Below, piece after piece: positions 12,945 to 24,500 of a stretch of DNA of 64,000 nucleotides (positions are counted from its first letter, which is position 1; each line of letters begins with the position of its first letter). The stretch is taken from assembly GCA_907165065.1 (NCBI GenBank), contig OU015532.1:37738339-37802338 (forward strand). The letters run 5' to 3'. The notes beneath the pieces are model-generated. The model had not been told where the DNA came from, made no database searches, and saw only the letters and a program-made list of their open reading frames with translations. Position numbers and translations under genes: made by a program. The stretch comes from Caprimulgus europaeus (Eukaryota; Chordata; Aves; Caprimulgiformes; Caprimulgidae).

Positions 12945-13185
12945 TGCCCTGGGATCGCTGGTTAGGGACAGGCTGGGCATCAGTTGGTGGGTGGGGAGCA
13001 ACTGCACTGTGCATCACTCATTTGCATATTTTGTTATTGCTGTTATTATTATTTTTTTCACAATTAGTAAATTGTTTTTGTCTCAACCCACAAGTTTTCT
13101 TACTTTTACCCTTCCAGTTCTCTCCCTTGTTCCCAAGAGAGCGACTCTGGTTGGTTGCTAGCCAAAGGAATGAAACCACCGCACA
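12945..13185 (+). mobile_element. LTR fragment of an avian ERV-L-like family
   Basis: GGGATCGCTGG, GGCTGGGCATCAGTTGG, GAGCAACTGCACTGTGCATC, an ATT-rich run, then AGTAAATTGTTTTTGTCTCA and ACCCACAAGTTTT follow the 3' half of a common bird ERV-L LTR in order. The AACCACCGCACA end is also of that type. The 5' half is not recognisable and no internal region follows. It is an old, incomplete solo LTR. Confidence 0.7.
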
Positions 13186-13717
13186 GACTTACCTGCCAAA
13201 GTGTGCCTATGCAAGTCCTGCACAAGGTTAAATCCATGTGCTGCAGCTTGGCTGTGCAGTATTTGAATAAGTTTCTTGGTGTTGAAGATAGAGGTGCTTT
13301 TTGATCTCCTGTGAAATGATGTTTCCCTTGTTCCTGTATGGTAAGAAAGGGAAACCTGAGCATCAGGCTAACCTTGGCTGTATTAGGCATAATTTTATGG
13401 AGGGTCACCTTCATTTTTTTTCCTCACTTAATCTTCTCTCAAAATGAAATAGCCCTGGCCTTTAATTTCTCTTAATTCTCCAGTAGCTTCCTTACAGAGA
13501 CCAGTTTGACAAAATCTGTGCTCTGGCCATGGCTGCTGAGCTGTTGCTGATTTCATATAACAGCATTCATGGTGGTTTCAATTTTCTCCGTCTCATTTGC
13601 AATGTACTTTTATTTGCTATATTTCCCATCTTGGTAGACCTTGTTTCATTGAGCTGTCCATGAGAATAGTCAGGTCTATAACCTGAGTGGTAATGCTTCA
13701 TTTGAAATCAATGTGCA

Positions 13718-13805
13718 TGAGTACTTCAATTTGTTTCTTCTAATGTTCATTATCTTGCACTTGTCTATGCTGAATTTCATTTGCTATCATCTTACCTGTC
13801 TGGTT
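13718..13805 (-). mobile_element. Ancient CR1/L3-type fragment
   Basis: GAGTACTTCAATTTG and ATTATCTTGCACTTGTCTA plus TGCTGAATTTCATTTGC match antisense CR1/L3 text. It may belong to the same ancient insertion family as the copy at 10.9-12.1 kb. Limits are approximate. Confidence 0.55.
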
Positions 13806-14220
13806 TTCCTAGGGCTGTCTGCACTGCAGGGTAGTGCTTCTCAGAGAAAGGTGCAAAGATGTTTGTTCTTCAAAGCACGCTGCTGTTTAAGGAATTTGCT
13901 GTGGTGCTGAGTCTCTTGAGTTATTTCCCAACCCACTAAGATGGCTGAACCAAAACACTGTGTGATATTGAAGACCAGTCCCTAGGCTCTTGCCCTGTAA
14001 AACTCCTACAAGGAGCCTTATAGCAGAGGAATAAATGTGATCAAGCCTAGTATTAGAGGGTATCCAAACTGTTTTACACAGAAGAATCTCAAGGTCTGGG
14101 GATTGTCCAGCACTTTGGATGAGAAGTGGATGTGACAGAATCTGCCTTTTCCAGCAGTTTTAGGGAGCTCCAGCACTCCTTTGTACAAGGCTGGGAGCAT
14201 TTTATGGCTAAATGGCGGGT

Positions 14221-14525
14221 GTCAAGATGAAGGGGCCAGACTCTTTTCAGTGGTGGCCAGAGATAGGACAAGGGGCAACGGGCACAAGCTGGAACACAGG
14301 AGGTTCCACTTAAATGTGAAGAAAAGCATCTTTACTGTGAGGGTGCCAGAGCACTGGAACAGGCTGCCCAGAGAGGTTGTGGAGTCTCCTTCTCTGGAGA
14401 CATTCAAAACCTATCTGCATGCAGTCCTGTGCAACTTGCTCCAGGTGAACCTGCTTTGGCAGGGGGGTTGGACTAGATGATCTCCAGAGGTCCCTTCAAA
14501 CCCCAACCATTCTGTGATTCTGTGA
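14221..14525 (+). mobile_element. CR1 LINE 3' fragment
   Basis: AGATGAAGGGGCCAGACTC, GTGAGGGTGCCAGAGCACTG, GGAACAGGCTGCCCAGAGAG and GTTGGACTAGATGATCTCC are in the order of a bird CR1 3' end. It stops with ATTCTGTGATTCTGTGA, the typical tail. It is 5'-truncated, as CR1 copies usually are, and moderately diverged. Confidence 0.92.
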
Positions 14526-15330
14526 AGTGGCTACCACAGACAATTTGTTAAACTACTTTTATTGTATAAACAATACTGATTGCTTTATAAGCTGATATTT
14601 TACAGTTTCTAGGTTGTTTCCAACCAAAATCTTGTATCTAAGAGTTTAGCATGGGCTAGAACTGTGCCTGTCCTCCCTTCCAGTGGCCTTAGTGAACGGT
14701 CTTCAGGTGCTGGCATTGCACTGACTCTGTGGCCTAGAAAAGCTAGAGGAAAATGAGGAGAGGAGAGGGATGGCCCAGGTGTTTTATCTCTTGCGTGGAA
14801 CTGGGGACAGTCACATGCAGCTCCCAGCTTTATCATGGACTTCTGTGAGGCTGGGCAAGGCACAGAGGGAATCTGTTAAATCAGCTGCCTCTGTGTTTGT
14901 ATGTGATAGTGATTGCCACAAGGCTGAAACTGGTTTTCCTCAAAATACTGTGTTTCAGCCACATTGGCTGCAGGCTTCTCTCAAACCTGTGTAGCCTGGA
15001 AGGGTTTCCAAATGCCTGTAGTCTCACGTGTCCTGCATAAGAAAAGCTAAAGGGAATTTGGCTCTGCCTGTGCTATCAGAAACAGCAGCTCAGTTGGTAA
15101 GGACAGCAAGGCCTGCAGTTTTCCTCAGAGAAGGCAATTATATCACCATATCTGTGAGGGTTTCCTGCTTTCCCTTCCAAGCTCTTGCCTGTCCTGCCTC
15201 CTCCCACACCTGAGCCACTTCCAGATGTGTGACAAAGAACATGCTTTAGCATACGCGTGTCTAAACTTATGTGTGTCTAAACACGGGTTGGCTGCTCTCC
15301 CTGATGCTCTGATGCTTGTCTCTGCTCTAG

Positions 15331-15506
15331 GTGACAAGGGCTCCCCAAGGAGAGAAGAACAGCCGAAGGGGTTTTGATGAAAAGGCTTACTTGTCCTCAA
15401 AGCTGCTGAAGGCTGGAGAAGATCCCTACCGCCAGCATGCTTTTAATCAGCTGGAGAGCGACAAACTCGGCAGCGATCGGCCCATTCGGGACACCAGGCA
15501 CTACAG
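15331..15506 (+). CDS. GALNT16: GALNT16 coding exon 2: stem to start of catalytic domain
   Basis: Acceptor ctctag, donor ACAG|gtaaca, phase 0 in and 2 out. It encodes 58 residues from [10 protein letters not shown] to IRDTRHY. The GFDEKAYLS and [20 protein letters not shown] blocks are typical of GALNT16. A few residues before GFDEKAYL are lineage-specific compared with the human protein as I recall it. Confidence 0.95.
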
Positions 15507-18500
15507 GTAACATGCAGCCCTTGCTCCAAGCTGTGGGGAGTCCACTGCCTTCCTGTGTTGTTTTGCGATGCTGACAAAGGATGGTTTGGGTTTTTCTTTG
15601 GCAGCATTGGTCTGTTAATTCACTGAATTTCGTGATTAATCCGAAAGGGCCTTAAGTGTGTAGTGACCCTTGACTAATTTGGCCCCAGCTTGTTTTTTTT
15701 CTAGCATCTCTTCTCCCAGGTCCAAGCATCACCTTGTTTCAGCACAGCCCCTCCATTGCAGCTCAAATTGCTCATCTGACAGTTGTTTTTTTGCACAACT
15801 CCCCTGACACTCACGGCTTCTCTCAGTGACACTGTCCTGGCTGCGAGGTACGCCACTGTTGCAGCCCTGCTTTACTTAGTGTTCCTCACCTGCTGTGCCC
15901 TGGCTGTCTGAAGCTGGTTTGGTGCCTCCTTTTCAGCCTGAGCATTACAGTGGATTAAGGCTGCTGGGGTGGGCGTGAAACTAATGTGTGAATATAGTGA
16001 GTATTTCATGGCTTGCAAAGTCCTCATTGTTCTGTCCTTGTTTCACTGGGGGTGAATTTATTCTGCTGACTAAACTGATCTTTAAATTGCTAACAGTGCT
16101 CAGGTAGCTATTTTGTAGTTTCTGGAGTACAAAAACATAAAGTTGTACCTTGAAAACTCATCTTTACCTGAGCTAATAGTGCTCAGGTAGCTATTTTGTA
16201 GTTTCTGGAGTACAAAAACATAATGTTGTACCTTGAAAACTGTAGGTTTGATAGTGATAGGGTAGAGTAAAACAGCTGACTTCAATGGAGAAAAAACAGG
16301 AGCAAACAGACCACGTCTGAAATGCTTGTCTATCTGGGCTGGAACCTAGACCCTACCTAGGGCTGCAAAGCAACAGTGCACAGCTGCTGGGAATGGGAAA
16401 CTCAGCAGCTAACTTGATTGAAACTGTGAAAGAGCTGTCAGAAGACATGGAGCTTTGTGAGCCTGCCAGCACTGACAGCCATCAGGGTGCTTTGTGAATG
16501 CAACCAGTTGAGATCTTGGTTGTGAGATGAAAGTCTTGTGCTCCTGTTCCCCATCGTAGTACTTGGGATTGGCTTCCTAGTGACTCAGAGGCAGTGGTGC
16601 CATGTCCTGTGTTACTGACATGTCTCCTTGCCATGCAGAATTGCTGTTTTCTGTTAATCTGCTGTCATCTTATGGCCTAAAACCAGCTCACTTCAAGGTG
16701 AATTATTGTTAATGTTGATCTATGGTAACATGCAGAACGTGGTTTTTGTGAAAAGCCTCATCTATGCACTTCAGTCTGAAGAACAACATATATGTGATTC
16801 CCTGGAAATGTATGGCCACTTCAGCCCCAGCTTTGCAGGGATTCCCTTCAGCAATGGGGAGTCCAAAGCAGTGTATAATCAGAGCAGAGAAACCTATTTC
16901 CATGTTCTTTCCCTTTGTAGAGGTGGCAGTTTGGGAATGAAGGAGCTGTGTTTGAGTACTTTGTCTTGTAACAATATTGGAGTGGTTGCTGGGATGGCAA
17001 TTTATGATGAGGACTTACTTCAGCTGGTACAAGTTAGATTGTGGTTTGAGAAAAGCCCGTCCTTGTGTCACAAATGGACCTGGCTCCCTCTTTAAGGAGT
17101 GGGGGGTCAATAGGTCACTAACATGTCACTTTTTCTTCAGGCACCCAAACAGAGCTTGGACTTACTTGGCTCTACATCCTACAAGCTCCTTCTGACCTAG
17201 CATGTAGCTGTTTTTTTGATCCAAAGCAAGGAGACGGCCAACTTTGAAGCACAAATTTTGTCGTTGTCCTCTGCGATGCTGTAATAATGCTGAGATCTTG
17301 GGAAGACTTCCTCAAATAACACATGCACCAATTTCTGCTGCTTTTCCACTTACTGATGCCTTAATGCATTTTATATGCATTACATCATGGAGCTATTTTG
17401 AAACAATAACAAATGTGGTATGTCTCCTGTCTGGTCTCAGGTTTCCCACTTTAGTCTTTATCAAGATTTCTTTATATGTTTGAAAATTGCTGTAAGAAGC
17501 TGCTGTCCCCTCAATAAAATACTGCAGTGAAGAAGTCATAAACCAGTAGGGTTGAATGGGATGATAAAAGCAGTTAACAGTTTAGTAATAACCATAAAAG
17601 AATAGTAAGTAAATGAGGACGTACGAGCAGTGGCTTTAAGAACTGAATTGTATTCTCTCCCAGAGAGAACTACCCTGTGTTGTTAAAAACACTGTGCCAC
17701 AATTTCAGGTGTGGGCTCTTCATTGGGCAGGGAATTAGTGCAGACTGACTACTGTTTGACAATGGCTGGAAGTTAAGAAGGTGAACACTGGAGGAGCAAA
17801 TCAACCCAAATCTGCCATTCCTAGTATCTGCCAGAATTGGATCCAGGATTCACATCTGTGTGGTTTTTTTTCCTCCAAGAATCCTTGTTTTCCACAGGGT
17901 ATGAGCAGCCCTTGTTCTCCACGGGGGGAACGTCATATGAGCAGTATGATCAGCAAGCTGATCCTGAGTTAATCCTTGGTTCTGAGTGTGAAAGTGAATG
18001 GATGCACCTAAAATTACAAAGTCAGATGAAAAGGTGGGAGGAATGGCTTTCCATTGCCAGCTGAGGTATTAGTGTTGAACCTCAACAACTCCCTGATGCA
18101 GATAACAGCACTAGCTAGCGGTGTCCTTTCTGTAAAGCCCAGCGTCCAAAGACTTTGAAGTGCTTTATAGAGTGATGCCTGGGTGTACCAGCTCCACGCA
18201 CCCTTAGCGTGTCCATGACCTATGCATGAATTAACAAGATTCTACATGAATCACAGGTGAATCCAGGGACTAGAGTCCACAATGTTGAACATTTGTTCCT
18301 CATGAAGCCCACATGCCCTTCTCAGCGTGTAGCATTGTGAGTTTAGGTATCACAGCCTCAAAACTTTGTCTTTCAGCAAGCACAGTTCTTCTTAAGCTCT
18401 GCCAACCTTGGTGCAGGGGCTGCTTAGGCCTCCCTTGCTGCAGCTCAGTGGTGCTTTTTCTGGTTTTAGCATATTCTTTATGAAATGAATTCTCTATTCT

Positions 18501-21500
18501 TTAGAAATTCTAGGTACATTACTGCAGTGGCTGCTACTAGGTGATGTTTGGCTTACAATTCTACTCTCCCATGTTGCAGATGCACTTCTGTACGCTATGA
18601 CACAGACTTGCCAGCTACCAGCCTCATCATCACCTTCCACAATGAGGCGCGCTCCACCCTGCTCCGCACAGTGAAGAGGTGAGTTCAGCGAGGGGTCCTG
18701 AGCCCAAACGATGGTGCCTGGAAGGGCACTGGTGGAGGATTAGGCATTTTCCAGCAGTTAGAGAAGCAGGGTGGCTGCAGTCCCCCAGGTGCTTGTGCTC
18801 TGCCCTCAAGCTGGCCCACTGGGACAGGTCAGGGACTTGGATTGGCAGTGTGGGCATATCTTCAAAGACAGGAGAAATCTGCAGTTAGCTGCTATATGAC
18901 CCCTATGGGGGGAATCATTAGCAGCAGGAAAGGGGCTGCTGGGCCTGCATCCACAGGAAGGAACAGTCTGTGTGAGCTGGGTTTGGAAGCGTGAGAGGGG
19001 ACCAAAGGGGACACTGGGCTGCTAGATGCAACTGAGCAAAGAGACTTAAAAGGGTCTGTGTTTCATAAATGGGAATAAGCAACCAGCCCCTTGCTAGGGT
19101 ACGTGTTACAGGAGCTGGGGCTGGCTCAGTGAGGGCAGAGGGCACAGCTTGGCAAGTCTTCAAGCAGAAGATCATGAACTTGAAGTCTCGTGGAGACAGC
19201 CCTTGAGGTCTGAGCTCAGAGTCACTTGCTGGTAAACAGTTGCTGAGCGTGATGGCCCATCAGATCCTCCCTGGGGCTGACCCTGCTGAACCTGAAGGAT
19301 GCTTGCTGTCTTGTACCAGTGTCTCCTCATATCTGAGTATCATCACCAGTGGCCAAATCTAACCGAGTAAATAGGTGGCATCGGGCCTGTCAGCATCCTC
19401 AAGTAGACAGGAACATGCAATTATCTGTACCACAATAAAATGTTCCATCTGTTCCTTCCCTATCACTCCCACAGAACTAAAGGAGGCTCTTTTCCTTTTA
19501 GTTTTTACACAAAAAATGCCCTCTGCCTACTCTGACTTATCAACTCATTTCTCAAATGGTCTCTGAAGCCTGCAAGCAGGTCCAGGAACAGCCTGTGGAG
19601 GCTGAAGGAAGAGTGAATTGTCCAGGTAGAAGGCTGAGCTGACGGTATCGCTAACAGGAATGTATTATTCATCATGATCACTTCTTCCCCTGTCAGATCC
19701 TGTGGGCTTAGAGGAATGTGTTTTGTGAATAAATAACAGGCTTTTTCAAGTTGGCCCTGTGGCTAAGGAGGCTGGGTTTTTGTCTGCCAGGTTTGGTGCT
19801 ACTCTGTTTCCAGAGACTTGTACATATTGCATTAACACATTTTGCCTTTTTACCTCCATCATTTCCTTTTAATTTGAACCATAAAATGAGTTCTACAGAA
19901 GCACTGTTGAGAAAATGAGCAGATTTGTTTGGAACCACAGTGCTGCTAGGGCAACGGCAGCTTTGTGCTGGTTGCATCATAGGTCAGGCAATAAATGGCT
20001 CGGTGCTCAGAAACCACGGTAGTAGGATCCTTAAGAAAGTCTCAGGGCAGCCAATCAAATAGCTAGGGGCCATGATAGTTAAAATGAAGAGAGGTAGTAA
20101 CACATAGAGAGAGAAATTGATAGCCAGATCCTATGGAGGTGTTGTGTACTAATGAGCAGATGAGTGTTGCTGGTGCATTAACAGGCCAGGCTGGCTCAAA
20201 GCAAGGTCAACGAGAGTAGGTTTCTCAGGGCTGTGCCTGCTCAGTTTTTAGTATCTCCAAGGATGGATACTGCAACCTCTCTGAGCATTCTTTTCTCAAG
20301 GCTAAACAACCCCAGATCTTTCAATCTCATTTCATATTGTCTGATGCTCTAGTTTCTTAATTATCTTAGTGGTCCTTCCCTGGACCTGCTTCAGCATGTC
20401 CCTCTTTTTCTTGTCTTGGGAAGCCCAGAACTGAACACAGCACTCAAGGTGTGGTATTACCAGTCCCTCAGATGTGGAATCCCACTACTCAGAGCCCCCA
20501 GCAAAGACCTTGAAAAATGGATGACGTGACCCATCTGATGAAATTGCTCCCTGCAATCCTGCTGCCACCAGAGGAGTGCTGTTGTGAGGGACTGGCTGCA
20601 CTCTGCTGTGCGTGGTGGGGTGGGTGGCGTTCCCTCCCAGACCTCTGGCTGCAGCTGGAGTCTTCATTGCTGGATGATTTACAGCCAGTGCGTGTGACTG
20701 ATTTACTCCTTGCTTACATCAAATGTCAGAAGTGACCATGATTTATCCCTGTCTGATGAGGGATCCCAAAGGTGGAATTCTTCTTGGGCTCTACAGTATT
20801 TGCAGTGTCACACAACCAAGCGTTGGCTAGTGGCTTTGTCTTTGAGCCACAGGAGGTTTAACAACCATACACAGAGGTGAAGGCTCAGGTTATGGCTGCT
20901 GTGTTAGAAGAGGCATGGGGCTGAGTCCCACTTGCAGGTAGACACTGATGTTATAGAGGGAGTTGAAGATTTTGCAATGCTCTTCAAGGCCTCTTCTGTA
21001 ACCTGAGTCCTGTCTTTAAGCAAAACACATCTGAGTGTGCCAGGCTGAGTTACTGCTGTGAGTAAAACTGTCACTCAATTCGCATACGCAGTCAGTGCAC
21101 CAAATGCTGTGTAGTTATTACTTTGCAGCACTTTGGGATGTCAAGTGTCAATGGGACAGGACTGTTCTGTTCTGTTTGGTTTCTGACCTGTCTGTGAATC
21201 TGCAGAGGACCACAGTGATATTAAGCAACAGGAGGCATAAAATTGCACTGCCTGCTTACCTGCTGACCAGTCAGGCTTGCAGCCTGTCATTATTTCTGTA
21301 TCCATAAAAGCTTTCTTAAGCAAGATAGAGCACGATTATCTAGGTAAATGGAATTAACCATTTGAGATGCACCTGGTGAAAATTAAATATTATTGGACTC
21401 TTATTATGGGCCTTATCCCAAGTTTAGTTATCATAATTACACATGGGGATGCTATAAGAGAAGTGGGGGTGAAAGAGGACAACTAATGGAAACGTGCAGC

Positions 21501-24500
21501 AGTAAGAGCAAAATCTTCTATGGCTGAAGACTTTTTTAGAAGCTCAGTCTTTAGAGGTGGGTGTAGTATGTACTACCAGTTTTCATATCTGAGATCTTTG
21601 CAAGCTTGGCTGGTGTGTGCCTGAATTTGGGCACTCAAAAATCAGATGTTAAACTTTGGGAAATTCTAGGAAGAAACACATGAAAAGGGTAGTGGGATTT
21701 AACTATTCTTAAATTAAAACTAGAGAGAGCCTGCATGTGCTCCCCTGAGCCAGATACTGCATTATTAGTGTTGTTCTGACAGCTGTGCATAGTGACTTAG
21801 CTGAGTGGCAATGCTAGTACCAAAAGGTCTTGGGAAGTGACCCAGGGGTGAGAGTCCTGCCTTACAGTTTATTTCAGGGTGATCTAAATGGGTCAGCTGC
21901 AGGGGCCAGATCCTGACCTGCAGACCCTTCTTGCTAGCCACACCTGCGTGTGTGCACACATGGACTTGCACAAGCTCCCCTGACAGGTCAGCAGTTGCCA
22001 AGCTCTCCCTGCTTCCCCCGAGATCCCTGCTGCTGGGAGGCAGCAATGGCAGCGATGCGCAGTTGTTGCCACTTGAGGATGGGATAAATGTTTGTGTATG
22101 AGGCAGAGGGGGAAATAGTGAGTGGCTGTGAGGGAGGAATAACTTCTTTCCTCCAGATGCTGTCCCTTGTCTCTCCTGGTTCCCAGAGGCAGTGTGTGCT
22201 GCCTGCCTGGCTGCTGCTGTGGGCTCCAGCCGTTTTCTTCCTCTCCTCTAGGTGAAGGCAGCCGGCAGCCAGACCTGCTGCCCAGCCTGCAAGCTGCCAG
22301 AGGGACCAGGCCAGTGCACCAATGCTGCCCCAAAGCATGCTGTTCCCATGCAGGGAGTCCTTCAACAAATTTTGTGGATTTGTTTTCAGTGTGGAGGGAG
22401 ATAACTGGTTAAAAATATCCAGCAAGAGACTGAGAAGGAGAGTAGGGAAAAAAAATGGAAAATGGGCTATCAACCAGAACGTGTGAGCATGCCAGTTCAA
22501 ATGGCTTGTTGCTGGCACCCTGGGTCCTGGAGATGTGTGTCAATCAAGAGCTGCTTGCCTGCATTATAACTTCTCCTTGGCAGGGCATAGCATTTACTCT
22601 CAAACCAGTTACTTGCTTGGCATCCTCTTCTCCATCAGAAATAACTGTCACTCAAAAGTCATTTTGCATGATTGATGTCTATGCCTGATTAGTCATTAAG
22701 TGATACCATCAGTTCTGCTGCAGTGACCATTCAACTGGGAAAATCAACTGCTTTGCTGCCTGGTCTCTTTCCTTCTCTTTATTTCCAATTTCAGTCAGTA
22801 TTGTAGGCACTGTTTGTCTTTGGTGCAAATGTAAAGGTGAATAGTCAGGCTTTAAGTCAATGGACTTGGACAGCTGTCAGTGGTTTGGTGCCTATGCAGA
22901 GAGCTTGTGCAAATTCTGATTAAGAGGATGCTGTTGTAATGCCAGAGCACTTGGTATAGCAACTCATTGCAACAACTATTTAAATAATGGCAAAAAAGGA
23001 GCTGATTTTAAAGCAAAGGAAAAAAAGAGATGCTCCTCTGCTAACATCTGGCCAAACCAAGATTGTCTGTGAGCTGATGAGGGATGGACAGATCAGCAGG
23101 GGAGAGAAACTCAGTGGCAATGCTGATGTGGGGTCATGTGGCAGAATAAGGACACTGACACTGAAGGAAGGAAGCTGGGAGAAAATACAAAGGAGGCAGG
23201 GAATCTGTGATTTGAGGGGAGAACAGTCTGTTTCTGCTGTAAAAGGCAGTTGTCATTTGAATTTTGGAATCCTAATAATAACACTTTGTGCCTAAAAGAT
23301 TGTCATGCTGGTCTCCAGTCCTCATTGGGGAGAAATACTAGGATTACTGTGTTCCTTGTTAAAAAGACAAGCAAGACAAGTGCAAAGATTAAGTACCTTT
23401 CCAAAGGATCCACAGCAGACTATTGAAGTGCTGAGAGCAGAACTGGGCATTGAACAATGTTCTGTGAACTCCTCGAGGAGTGTTTTCTCTTACTGGGGAA
23501 TTAGTGGACAGGTGAGGAAGAGGGAATAAAGTGTTCAGCTTTTTTTCCCCAGTTATGTTGGGTTGGAAGACCTGACTTGTGGAGAAAATGCAAGCATGGC
23601 TAATAGTCAGGCTAGTGGGAGAAGGTGTAGAATACCATTTTACAGCTCTTTTACTGCAGGATGCAGCCTGTCTGTATTGATTATGGTTTGCATTGAGTTT
23701 GCACAGACAAGAATTTCAGCACAGGGCAACCTTGTCTGTAAAATATGCAGATGATGGCTATGATGGGAGAAGCTGCACTTAAAAATGCAAAGAGAAACAT
23801 CCCCCACCTCCCACCCCACCATGGTAGAGAATCCAGAGGGATTCTCTGGAGAGCCAAGAGAAGCAAATGAGATACAGCTTTGAAAAATGCAAGCTCAGTC
23901 ATTTAGTGACATATAAGCTCAAAACACAAATACTTTTAGGGACATATGAAGCAGCATCATTCTGAAATAGTGTGGGATGTGATACTAAGCAGCAGAGCAG
24001 TCAGGATTTTGCTGTGTGAGACAGCAGAAAACTCTCCCAAACTGAGGAAGCTTTGTCTCTGTATGCAAAACCATCAGTGACACTACTTAGCAAGATGGTA
24101 ATTTATTTCTCTACAGCTCCATTCCTGGGACTATGGGATTACTCTTGTTGTCTGTTTCCTGTATAAAACAAAAAGCTAAAAAAGGAAAAAAAAAAAGAAA
24201 AAAGCCAACAATCTTTCTGCAAAATTGTTCAAAATCAGAAAAGTGGCTGCCACTGAAATGAGAGGGTTACCAGAACCAAAAGGACAGTGTTTGCCCCTGG
24301 TTTCAATATTGAAGTTTGCATAGCTCTCCTCAATGGGAGAGCAACTGGGAGTTGATTTACCCACCCTAGTGAGCAGTCTTGTTGAAGGCAGTGAGGACCT
24401 GCCTGTGCATAGAGGTGTTGGAGAAGGAGGCTCGAAGGGGAAGTATGCTTTGTGATTGTAGTAGAGCTGGGGAGGGGTTTGAAGAAGGTCATGGAAAATT

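Larger units (their letters stand above)
1..15330 (+). other. Intron 1 of GALNT16 (3' part), no coding exon seen
   Basis: The stretch ends at the acceptor of the first exon found (tctgctctag). No frame here shows a short tail plus a single membrane anchor followed by a YYLW-type stem, as expected for exon 1, so the promoter and first exon are inferred to be further upstream. Open frames of up to 210 codons occur but have no recognisable domain. The first 7.9 kb holds nothing I recognise. Beyond that lie the repeats listed separately: 7923, 8720, 9210, 10860-12152, 12311, 12945, 13718 and 14221. Whether this is intron or partly 5' flank depends on the position of exon 1. Confidence 0.6.

Noticed and set aside
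12649-13189. A GACT repeat as possible target duplication for the whole ERV-L LTR in intron 1
   Set aside because: Four bases match, but the 5' half between does not resemble the LTR family, so the pairing is probably chance.
21893-22518. Overlapping minus-strand open frames of 146 and 176 codons
   Set aside because: Two overlapping frames without domains in intron 3; composition explains them.
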